A DNA stretch of 64,000 nucleotides, taken from assembly GCF_030936135.1 (NCBI RefSeq), contig NC_082602.1, positions 30,631,965 through 30,695,964 of the forward strand. The letters run 5' to 3'. The first letter of the stretch is position 1; each line of letters starts with the position of its first letter. The notes beneath the pieces are model-generated. The model did no database searches. It was not told the origin of the DNA and was given only the letters and a program-made list of their open reading frames with translations. Positions 51,601 to 61,599 of the stretch are shown here, one piece after another. Origin of the DNA: Gavia stellata (lineage: Eukaryota; Chordata; Aves; Gaviiformes; Gaviidae). The translations under genes were made by a program, and so were the position numbers.

Positions 51601-54600
51601 CAAACTGTATTGATGACAGCCATCTCTTACTGGCCAATCCAGGCCATCTCCCTCAGGAATCCCAGACCATGTAAACACTTGCTTGAAGTTCTTCCACTTA
51701 CTTCCCATATCATAGGGAAAAATAAAGGTCTCACCCGTTTGGTAGTACTGGATTCTGTCTTTGGCCTGGAAAACAATTAATCACAGAATCGTTAAGGTTG
51801 GAAAAGACCTATAAGATCATCAAGTCCAACCATTAACCCAACACTACCATGCCCAGTAAACCATGTCCCACAATGTCATGTCTACCTGTTTAAGAAATAC
51901 AGTACATAAAAACATACCCTACAAACAGCAATCGAGCAGCAAATATTAAGAAGGCCAGGTCATAAGCCCTGTATGGGTCTATCAGACCTACAGGCAGAGA
52001 CCTAAAGGCAAACACTTGAGGCAAGAGCAGTAAATTCCTGCTATACTAACACAGGCTTTTAAAACTACTTACAATAATGATAGCATTTAGCAGTGTGCCT
52101 GGTTTGGGTTCCCCCCTTTACTCTTTAACAGAGTCGGCTGGCTACACTGATTAATCCATTCCATGCTCTCATTTTATTTTATGGCTTTTTTCAAAGACTG
52201 ATGCCTGATTATTTCTCAGTTACATACAAAGACTTCCACAGCTCAGGATTCTTTGGTTAATGATCATGAGCATAATTCAACATTGGTAGTGCCTATTCCA
52301 CCTCTAAGAATTGCGTATACTGGCATGTTCTGAATCTCCCGTGTTCTGCAGTCATGAACTTTTCATTCTTTCAGTAACAATGACATCTAGTGGAGCAGCC
52401 ACAGAAGAGTTTGTTCTCTTTGCTGCAATAATGTAGTTTTTATCAAACATTTATGTATTACAGTCTGTGTTCAGTTTTCAAAAGGGACATATTAGCAGCC
52501 TGTGTTTTACAGTAAAAATGTTAACAGATTATTCCAAATTCTACTATATAGTTGTAACAGGGTTTTCTTTCATTTATGTTCCATTGTCCTATTATTCAAA
52601 GGTGTAATAGGACTAGGATCCAGCTAAGCTAGATGCCACACAAAAAGAAAGCATTACAATACTTAGGTACTTATACACAGTCAAGATCTTCATACTAATT
52701 TTGAAACAGAGTAAAAGAAAGGCAACAAGATAACAATGAAATGTTTGTGGACTTATACAAAATAACCTGGTAGCACTGAATGAGTTTCTAAATATTGAGT
52801 CAGTTTTGCTTCCCCTAAACTTATATAGCCAAGCAGCAGAAGCTTTCTTCTGAAAAATCTTGTGAAAACCTCTACAAAGACATGGAAAGCAAAGAGAAAT
52901 TTAAAGGAGAAAAGACTAGGTATCTCATTACTTTCTAGTACTTCTTCAAAATCAAGGAAAATCCTCCCAAGTTTAATCAGGAAAGTAGGAAATGAGGAAA
53001 ATCATGAGCCAAAACATGCCACCTAGAATGGGCAGGGGAGGTGGACAATTAAAGACACAGGCTGGCATAATGAGAAGCAAAGACAACTCACATTTCAGAT
53101 TAAAACACCCACATATTCCAAGTAGATAAGCAAAGTCTCTTAAAAGCAAATATTTTCCACACCAATTCCCTCAAACAAAAAAGACAAGAAAAATCTATGC
53201 AGTTAAATGATTTCTCATCTCTTTCAGTGAATTTCAGACACAGTAAGGGAAAAGCTGGTTGTAGGTGTTAAGTCAGAGGTGAAACAAGAAATTGATAAAT
53301 ATGGAGAATAAACTTCGTAAAATACAGTACAAGAATACCGTAATGAAAGCCTACCTTTTCTTCAATCCAGGACTCGATTGAAGTTTTATTTGTCAAAATG
53401 ACTTTCATCTAAAATAAAAGTGTTAGGTGAAATTAGCATTGATTTTCTGCAGAAATACATCAGCTAGGCAAAGAAAACTTCATTTAACAAACTAAATTTG
53501 CTTTAAAGAACAAAGCAACTTTTATAGGCTCAACTGAAACATATAATACATTCAAAATTAAGATTCAACATACATACATGCTAATGCCATTCTCTAGAAT
53601 TATACACTTAGACAGTATCACACAGTATTTCAGTTTATGCTTAAAATGTGTATTTTTGTTTCTTTCCAAAGATCTCAAACATTTGAAATAATGTATCAGG
53701 CATGTTTATACCTATTTTCAGGGATAGGGGCATGTAGTCCTGAAATACCAAGTATTTTGCCTTTTCCAGAGAGTTTATAAAGCCCATCTCATGTTTTCTT
53801 AGTTCATTACATTTTCATCTCCAAATTCTCACATGAAAAATAATTTAAAAAAAATTTGTGGTAACAACAGAGGAACTGGAAGAAAGCAAGATAAAACCCT
53901 GGAAAAGTTACACAGCAACAGAAAACTCTAAACAACTGCTCCTATCTCAATCCTGAATTCTGTTTCTGCTCCACAACCAGGCAAAACTTACAGCTTTTAA
54001 CTTCTGTGTAACAGAAGCCATAAACTTACCTGGATAATAAACAGCATACCAACAGCAATAGTTGTTCCTAATGCCAGTCCTAAGGCAAATAAAGATGCAG
54101 CAAATGCAGACAGTCCAAAGGGAATAATGGGTCGAGGGTCTCTTTTGGCTGCACTCATATCAATCTTTACAGAACTCCACCCAAAAGATATCTGCAAAGG
54201 GAAAATATTCAGCTCTAGAACATGCCAACTGCTGAAACATGTTACCAATAAGAAATCTAGCTCTGAAGGTAAGTGTCTGACTTCTGACAGGTTTACAATG
54301 CAAGCGGAGTGATTAAAAAAAAAGTATTCAAAAGACCTCTTCAGAAATACATTCTTTGCTAGATGTAGGCCTTCTCTAGACGGAAAGCTAAACCAAAATC
54401 ACCATCTTGCAAGCTCCACAAGTTAGGCCCAAAATCGGCAAAAAAATCTGGACTCTGGCACGTTAACAAAAACGCATTCACCAGTTTCAGACAGAAAATG
54501 TTTGCATAGCACAGTACCCATATTCAGTGGAAACGCTACAGGTTTTCCTCTGAAAGCTTTAGCGGATAGCAGTTCTCAACACTATTGCTCTGCAAATACA

Positions 54601-57600
54601 ATACGCAGCCTTCATCTGTAACACTCAGTTGATGTTTTCAAGCTCTTCATTGCAACCACAAAGGCTGAAATCAAAGATCATAATCTTAACCATGGATCTG
54701 AGATAAGGGATGTATTCCAGAACAAGCTTTGCTCATTGTTGCTGCAGTTAAATTTTTCCATTTAAAAACAAATCCAACTTAATTTACTTTTAGTTCCAAA
54801 AATAATGTACTTTTTTTTTCCTTGAAGAATTGGATACAAGTCTAAAAAAGTGGCAAGCAAAAGAAAATAAATAGCATCTAACATGTGTGTTGGAAATACA
54901 TAGCAGCTAGTTTCTGTGCCAGCCAAAACACAGCCTGTCTCTCTCTATATAATGTGCTACTCAGAAACTATCTTCAGTCAATGCAAAGCTCTAGGAAACT
55001 CCCAGTGATTATGACAAGCAACACGGAAAAAAAGGAAATAAAATAGAAACAATTTTCTCTGAATCCTCTTCCAATTGATGAACAGACTTCTCACAGGCGG
55101 AGAGCAGAACTGAGAGTACATGTTGAAAGAATAACAAGGAATTCCACCGGCTGGTTCTCAGGAAACCAAATTGTCTCATACTTCCAGAGATAAACTACCC
55201 ATCTGACTTAAATAATATTTTAAGCATTTAATTAAGTTTTCTTACTCTGTTGTAAAGCTGAGTGTACATAGTCATAACAAATATGAAAGAAGCATGAATG
55301 CATCCCAGTGGAGCTAACAGGAGAAACAGAGTGAAAGATGCGTGATTCTGGTATCCGCAACAGTTGTTGATCCAAGGGCAATGGTGATCCATCTTCATGA
55401 CACATCTGTGAATAATAAATACTGATTAATATAAAAGGACATACATGATGTTTTTCAAAAAGCTCAAAGAAAAAGACAGCTAACTTTCCACTACTCAACC
55501 TCCATTCATTCATTTAAACCCACCAATTTCCAACAGATCAACACAGTAGGGGTTTTTTTGTTGCTATTCAGAATGATATTTCATGCTGTAGAGCGAAAGA
55601 AAGCAAAATAAAAGGTACTCCCAGGTCCTACCCTTCCTAATTATCCTTCCTCCTCTTTACTCAAACTTGCTATTCCAGAGCCAGGAGACAGAGGCCTAGA
55701 ATCAGGCATGTAAGAACTAGCAACACAATAATTAAGCACAAATATTGCTGTCAATGTTTTAAAATAAGCACACCAGGAAAATAAAGGAAATCTCAAATCC
55801 CCTGTCTACTTGCAGAAAGAACATATAAAGACACACAGACAGAAGTGGGTTAATGCCTCTTTCTTTTCATTAGTAGACCCTCTGAAAGCTTCATCAATTA
55901 CTATGTATTGACCTTACACCACTGTAAGTCCTTTTCAAAATCTGTTTAACAAGCATAAACACTCTAGAGACACTACTGTATTCAATATAAAGCTGGTTAT
56001 TTCGGTTTAGCTTACAGGTGCAAAAAAAAAAAAACTTGATAAAAGATTTGTCCACATCCCAAATTGTATTGATTTAACTTAACAGGTGTAAAAGTCACTA
56101 ATTATAATGTTGCAATTCATCTGCACCAAATGTAAGTGATAAACAAAGGACTGAATTACGCAAATATACAGCTCCTCTGAAAATAAAAGTTAATTGTTTT
56201 GGAACTACTGACCTCATTATCTTCTAAGCTAGTCCATTCCCAAAAGGAAGTTAAGTTTCTCCCTTTTAAAGAATTAATTATTCTTCATTAGCACATGCTC
56301 AGCTGCCACTGTACAAGTTCTTGAACATGCAATTGTAATTATCAGCACAAGTGTTTCTGAAGAAGTTCCTAGATCCTAGCTAGAAACCTCACCCCTTTCA
56401 GGTGGGCCACAAGAAGTGACTCCATTCATGCACTGAAACTTGCCATAGCATAGAAGACTTTCAGCGGTGGTTTAAGTTACCTACTCACTGCAACAGGCTA
56501 GAAATACATGTAGAATGAGTTACTTTGTTTTATTTGACAAAAGTTAAATTATTTAAAGAACTTGCTTTTGCAAAGATAATCATCACGATCTGCTGCCATT
56601 TTCGACTAAGTCCTCAGCGTAAAGATTGTCACTCAAGGAAAGGAGTCTAATTTTAAATCTCAGGATGATGCAGCCAAATTACAGCACTGCTCTACAGTTT
56701 CAGTCTCTACTTCCTAAAAGCACACTGACTGTGCATCTTGTGTTTATAGAAATAACAAGTGAATGCGTATGTTGCAATATCCTTTTACCACGATCTCTAA
56801 CAGTCCTTCAGAGGAGGACCTGTCCAGTAAATCCAAGATAAATGCAACTACAGCCTGGACTGCAGACACCTGAAGTGGCTTGCTTTTTTCAAGCTGTACT
56901 AAATTACAGTGCAGCTATTTATAATAAAAACGTCCTTTAGCTCAAAGAAAGTCTGTTGGAAGACTAACACATAACAAGGAACAGAACAAACTTTTTAAAT
57001 TGACACAAAAGACGTATTTGTTCACTTAACATGCTGATTTCCCTCAAAAAAACCCTTTAGTGAACAGTAAAGAACAGTCCAAAATTTCCACTCAAATCAA
57101 CATTTAAGTCCCATTTGGAAAGATGACAGAATAGGCTTTTCTACTCTCTGAGCAGGTGAATGTTTGGACTCAGAACTTGCAAAGGACTGATAGATTTTTA
57201 GGTATTTACACAGGCTCACTTCCCTGAAACAGTACTGCACTGTTTTGTTAATACTGTCGAGAAGTTCTTAAGAGGAACTGATTTCAAGCTAAAAACAAAA
57301 TGTTAGAGACAGATTTATTTATTAAACTGAAACACAGTAAAACTATATATAAATTATACAACTAGAAAGTGGAAATATTTGAAATGGGTATAGTGTTCAT
57401 ATGGAAGGCTTTTAAAAATGCACAATACAAGCCTTGGAAGAATAAATTATATTAATGTATTCTCATTAGATTCAAAGCTTCTTTAATATGGATTTAAAAC
57501 AATTTTAAAGAAAGACAGTACCTGTTACACTTTCGACAGTGGTGTGAACGTGGTGCCTTATAAGACTGACATACTTTACAGTACTGGAGATACATGCAAT

Positions 57601-59262
57601 CCTGAGATTTTTCCTTTAAACAGAAGAATAGGCATGTTAGATGTATACATAATTCTACTGGCAATACATATCTTGGTACTTTCCTAACCTAAGCATCTTT
57701 GCTTTCTTCTGACAGGGTGTGTTTCATAACCCAACCCTACTTAATGGTAGGTGGTGAGGAGAGAAAAAAACAAAATGAAATAATCTCTTGGCTATCAACA
57801 CAGCCATCTCCCACTGTTGAAAGTGCTGGTTGCTAAAAGAAATAAACAGTTTTTCCATCAGGAAGAGTGACTACAAGCAGGGTTTCGTAGTGAAGTTCTG
57901 AGAGTAAAAAACAGCATGAGGCCTTTAAAATTTAAAAAAAAAAAAAGCTTGTGTACCTTATCTCTCCATTTTATACCATGAGCCACTCTAGGCTTACTAC
58001 TAAGATACAGTACTGGTAAGCATTAATATTCAACTAGTTCTTTTTGGCCATCCTCTCTCTCTCTTAGGCAAACACGTACGCCAACAACAGCAAGATGAGA
58101 GACAGACAGACTTGTAGATAGCAAGTAGTAATACTGGCCAAAATCTTCTGTTCACAAAGTGGAATGCCCAGTTGTCCTTCTAGGACTACATCAGGATCCT
58201 CTTCTTACTAGACTCTGTCCTGAGAAATATTCCACAAGTAGAAATGTGATTATTACTGATCTTTATATCACGCCACTGGAACACAAACTCTGGCCAGCTG
58301 TCTTGAGATACTGAACCTATATCATTCTGGTCCTTGACTACTAGTCTTCCAGGAGACTACTGAAACAAAGGAAATGCAGATTTCTACCTTGACTTATAAT
58401 ACTGTATTAAACGTAAGATAAACACATAATTTTGTAGCTCACATAAAAGAAATTAAATTTGCTAAATGAAGTTCTTCTAATCCTTATTACTAGCAGTAAA
58501 GTCTTCAATACAACAGTGTCTGCATGAGTGTGTGGATAACCTTGAAGTTCTCATTCCCAGCTAACAGTACTCGTTTCCTGTTGTTTTGCTTTGAAAAGCA
58601 CCTGTAAAACATAACGAGTACTGCAATAAAGCAGCATTACCGTTCAGCCCCAGATCACTGTAACTGACAGAACAAGGAAGGGATGGACTAAGCTGGAGCG
58701 TACTGGAAACGCTGGAAGCAACAGCAAAGCGGGAGCGAGGCAGAAAGTGAAGATGTCGAAAAGAGATAAGGAGAAGGGAGTGGCCTGAGGGGGTAGCTGC
58801 ATTCTTCGGGGAGAAAGGGGAAATGGTGGCATCTAAAGACTCTACTGTCTTTCTGACCCCCGCCCACACCCCTCTCAGAGAAACCGGCCCCGGCACAAGG
58901 GCAGGCCCGCCGGTCCTCCCCCCGCCCCGGCACTACCGGCCCCCGCCCCGCGCCTCAGCCCGCGCCCCGCCGAGCCCGGCCCGGGGATGAGGCGATCGAA
59001 ACCCAGCGCTTACCGGCGTCCACCCCAGAGGGACGTACCCCGGGCCGACAAACATGGCGCTGAAGTAGTTGTAGAGGATCATGACGGTCCAGTTGAGGAG
59101 CATGATGAAGTTGACGCTTCCCCCGGCAGTGTCCAGGGGCCAGTACCACAGCGCGGCGTCCGCCATGGCGGTGGCGGAGCACACGGCCACCACAGCCAGG
59201 GCCACCAGCGGCCCCCAGTGGCACAGCCGCCGCGCCCGGCGCAGCCCCCCCGGCCCGCCCAT
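48632..59262 (-). CDS. ZDHHC6: ER palmitoyl-acyltransferase DHHC6, complete, 10 coding exons
   Basis: ZDHHC6 S-acylates ER proteins; the mammalian enzyme works with SELENOK. Exons in reading order: 59262-59014, 57613-57522, 55405-55246, 54191-54030, 53408-53355, 51765-51598, 51290-51249, 50846-50701, 50612-50569, 48735-48632. They join to 406 residues plus stop. Four hydrophobic segments lie at about 16-34, 51-72, 137-161 and 192-221. The cysteine-rich DHHC domain spans about 95-140 with the catalytic DHHC at 120-123. The C-terminal SH3-like region has Cys322, Cys323 and Cys337, equivalent to the three regulatory palmitoylation cysteines of human ZDHHC6 (328, 329, 343). The protein ends in KKNR, the ER-retrieval dilysine-type signal. 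The N-terminus is about six residues shorter than in human and unrelated up to RRLCHWGP. Exon 8 uses a slightly weak donor, AAA|GTTAGT. Start chosen because it is the only in-frame ATG, in a strong context (GCGGCCATGG). Confidence 0.96.
48736..50568 (-). other. ZDHHC6: ZDHHC6 last intron
   Basis: A 1.8-kb intron before the terminal coding exon, with acceptor TTAAG at 48740-48736. No repeat recognised. Confidence 0.85.
51779..51895 (-). mobile_element. CR1 3' tail abutting ZDHHC6 exon 6
   Basis: The plus strand shows the reverse complement of the CR1 tail (AATCACAGAATCGTTAAGGTTGG.. to about 51895). It is in the sense orientation of ZDHHC6. Its 3' terminus lies about 13 bases upstream of the acceptor of ZDHHC6 exon 6 (exon starts at 51765), so the repeat occupies the expected branch-point zone. 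Confidence 0.92.
51896..53354 (-). other. ZDHHC6: ZDHHC6 intron 5, repeat-free part
   Basis: Intronic sequence between exon 5 and the CR1 tail near exon 6. Nothing else recognised. Confidence 0.85.
55406..57521 (-). other. ZDHHC6: ZDHHC6 intron 2
   Basis: A 2.1-kb intron that splits an AGA codon (phase 2) inside the cysteine-rich domain. No repeat or exon recognised. Confidence 0.85.
57614..59013 (-). other. ZDHHC6: ZDHHC6 intron 1
   Basis: The intron runs from the donor GTAAGC (59013-59008) to the acceptor at 57615-57614. Its first about 150 bases are still GC-rich CpG-island sequence; the rest is AT-rich with nothing recognised. Confidence 0.85.
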
Positions 59263-59634
59263 GGCCGCTACCGCCGCCCGCCCGCTGCCACCCTGCCGCC
59301 GCGCATGGCTCCAGCCGCGCTCAGCCGCGCGCCGTCCCGCCGGCTGCTGAGAGAGAGGGAGCGCCGTGAGGTGGGGGAGCTCTCGGGGCCCGCCGGGCCT
59401 CGGCCCGGCCCCGCCCCGCCCCGCCTCACCGGCCCGGGGAGGCGGGAGGAGCTGAGACGGCGGTCGCCTCCGCCCGCCGGCGCCTCCGGGTCAATCACCG
59501 CCCCCTGGCAGTCCGTTGGCCATAGGATCCCGCCGGGAAACAGCGCCCCGCCGGTGGCGCCGCAGCCTGCTTCCTCCGCCCCCGCTCCGCCGAAGGAGCG
59601 GGGTTACGAGGCGGGGCGCGCGGGACTGCGGGGT
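58850..59634. promoter_or_regulatory. CpG-rich promoter of ZDHHC6, left half of divergent promoter
   Basis: The sequence becomes strongly GC-rich and CpG-dense from about 58850 to the CR1 boundary at 59635. It contains repeated GC-box-like strings (for example around 59400-59430, CCCCGCCCCGCCCCGCC) and covers the first ZDHHC6 exon. No TATA box was seen. Long open frames here on both strands reflect low stop-codon frequency in GC-rich DNA, not genes. The island resumes at 61183 beyond the CR1 and continues to VTI1A. Confidence 0.75.
59268..59306 (-). CDS. Short upstream ORF in the ZDHHC6 leader
   Basis: An ATG at 59306 (minus strand) opens a 12-codon frame, MRGGRVAAGGRR, that stops with TAG at 59270-59268, five bases before the ZDHHC6 ATG at 59262. 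It is in another frame. If transcription starts upstream of 59306, ribosomes could translate it and then reinitiate poorly because of the short spacing, or leaky-scan to the strong main start. Function is inferred only from position. Confidence 0.4.
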   Translation of the reverse strand: MRGGRVAAGGRR

Positions 59635-61182
59635 CCACCTGGACACTCACAAGTCTATGGGGCCTGATGGCATCCACCCAAGGGTGCTGAGGGAGCTGGC
59701 GGAGGAGTTTGCTAAGCCATTCTCCATCGTTTATCAACAGTCCTGGTTAACAGGGGAGGTCCCGGACGAACGGAGGCTTCCAATTTGACGCCCATCTACA
59801 AGAAGGGCTAAAAGAAGGATCCGGGGAGTTACAGGCCTGTCAGCCTGAGCTCGGTGCCACGGAAGATTATGGAGAGGTTCATCCTGAGGGCGCTCACAGG
59901 GCACGTGCAGGACACCCAAGGGATCAGGCCCAGCCAGCACGGGTTCATGAGAAGCAGGTCCTGCTTGACCAACCTGATCTCCTTCTATGACCAGGTGACC
60001 CATCTAGTGGATGAGGGAAAGGCTGTGGATGTTGTCTACCTGGACTTTAGTAAAGCCTTCGACACTGTCTCCCACAGTATTCTCCTAGAGAAGCTGGCGG
60101 CTCGTGGCTTAGACAGGTGCACTCTTTGCTGGGTGAAAAACTGGCTGGATGGCCGAGCCCAGAGAGTTGTGGTGAATGGAGTCAAATCCAGTCGGTGGCT
60201 GGTCACAAGTGGAGTCCCCCAGGGCTCAGGTTTGGGGCCGGTCTTGTTTAATATGTTTATCAATGGTCTGGATGAGAGGATTGAGTGGTCCCTCAGCAAA
60301 TTTGCAGATGACACCAAGTTGGGCAGGAGTGTTGATCTGCTCGAGGGTAGGAAGGCTCTGCAGAGGGATCTGGACAGGCTGGATCGATGGGCTGAGGCCA
60401 ATTGTATGAGGTTCAACAAGGCCAAGTGCCGAGTCCTGCACTTGGGTCACAACAACCCCATGCAACGCTACAGGCTGAGGGAAGAGTGGCTGGAAAGCTG
60501 CCCTGCAGAAAAGGACCTGGGGGTGTTGATTGACAGCCGGCTGAATATGAGCCGGCAGTGTGCCCAGGTGGCCAAGAAGGCCAACAGCATCCTGGCCTGT
60601 ATCAGAAATAGTGTGGCCAGCAGGAGTAGGGAGGTAATTGTTCCTGTGTACTCGGCACTGGTGAGGCCGCACCTCGAATCCTGTGTTCAGTTTTGGGCCC
60701 CTCACTACAAGAAGGACATTGAGGTGCTCGAGCGTGTCCAGAGAAGGGCGACGAAGCTGGTGAGGGGTCTGGAGCACAAGTCTTATGAGGAGCGGCTGAG
60801 GGAACTGGGGTTGTTCAGTCTGGAGAAGAGGAGGCTGAGGGGAGACCTTATCACTCTCTACAACTACCTGAAAGGGGGTTGCAGAGAGGTGGGTGTTGGC
60901 CTCTTCTCCCATGTGACGAGTGATAGGACTAGAGGAAATGGCCTCAAGTTGCGTCAGGGGCGGTTTTGGCTGGATATTAGGAAAAATGTCTTTCCTGAGA
61001 GAGTGGTGAAACATTGGAACAGGCTGCCCAGGGAGGTGGTGGAGTCACCATCCCTGGAGGTGTTCAAGGAACGTGTGGACGTGGCATTGTGGGACATGGT
61101 TTAGTGGGCATGGTGGGGTTGGGTTGATGGTTGGACCTGATGATCTTACAGGTCTTTTCCAACCTTAGTGATTCTGTGTGTG
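59635..61182 (+). mobile_element. CR1 LINE, 5'-truncated, between ZDHHC6 and VTI1A
   Basis: Homology to the 37740 copy starts at CCACCTGGACACTCACAAG (59635) within the linker before the RT and ends in the CR1 3' module at about 61182. An early frameshift and stop (about 59776-59812) separate the first RT residues from a 416-codon frame at 59854-61104. That frame keeps DFSKAFD, SGVPQG and FADD and reaches the normal C-terminus. The insertion divides the CpG-rich region shared by two divergent genes. The 3' module (GGTCTTTTCCAACCTTAGTG) is the same type as that of the 37740 copy, so the two probably belong to one subfamily. Confidence 0.94.
59854..61104 (+). pseudogene. CR1 reverse transcriptase fragment, 416 codons
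   Basis: This is the largest open part of the promoter-resident CR1. It begins just after the frameshifted start of the RT and covers the fingers and palm, with FADD intact, through the C-terminal domain ending in LWDMV. It lacks the endonuclease and the first RT motifs, so it is not a functional protein gene. Confidence 0.9.
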
Positions 61183-61505
61183 TCTCTCTGTCCCGGGTTG
61201 CAGGGCACGAGCGGGCCGCCACCTCCTTCTCCGGGCCTGGGGCTGCGGTTCGATCCCCGCGGCGAAGGCCGCCGAGGGGTGGCAGGGCGGCAGCGGGGAG
61301 CTGGGCCGTGCTGATTAAAAGCACTTGTGCGGGGGCGGAGAATTTCGCCGGAACCTGTGGCGAGGCGCCCGGAGGCGGGGGGACGCCTTTGCGGGTAGCA
61401 GAACACGGAAGCGGCTCGGTGCGGAGCGGCTGAGCGCGGCTGGCTGAGCGCGGTGTCTTCGTGGAGCGCAGCGGGGTCGCCGCCTCCCCCAGCACTGCCG
61501 CCGCC
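61183..61505 (+). promoter_or_regulatory. VTI1A: CpG-rich VTI1A promoter and 5' UTR
   Basis: Immediately after the CR1 tail the sequence is again GC- and CpG-rich, with a GGGGGCGGAG GC-box at about 61330-61339. It leads into the VTI1A ATG at 61506 (context GCCGCCATGT). No TATA box was recognised. The exact start site is not visible. The arrangement with ZDHHC6 is head to head. Confidence 0.65.
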
Positions 61506-61599
61506 ATGTCCTCCGATTTCGAGAGCTACGAGCAGGACTTCGCCGTGCTGACGGCCGAGATCACGGGCAGGATCGGGAAGGTGCCCAAGCTGGTAGGAG
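61506..61599 (+). CDS. VTI1A: Vti1a Qb-SNARE, coding exon 1 only (gene continues past window)
   Basis: VTI1A is a Qb-SNARE of the trans-Golgi network and endosomes that acts in retrograde and endosome fusion complexes. The exon encodes 31 residues plus one base, starting MSSDFESYEQDF and ending at GTAGGAG|GTGAGC. These residues start the first helix of the N-terminal Vti1 three-helix domain. Joining the final G to a downstream AT would give Asp and restore the family's DEKKQ continuation, which supports this donor over the GTAGGA eight bases upstream. The SNARE motif and C-terminal membrane anchor lie outside the window. Confidence 0.93.

Noticed and set aside
58987-59667. 226-codon plus-strand open frame over the ZDHHC6 first exon
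   Set aside because: It is antisense to a real coding exon in a CpG island where stop codons are rare; the peptide is low-complexity Pro/Arg/Ala.
60226-61014. 262-codon minus-strand open frame
   Set aside because: It is the antisense shadow of the CR1 reverse transcriptase frame at 59854-61104.
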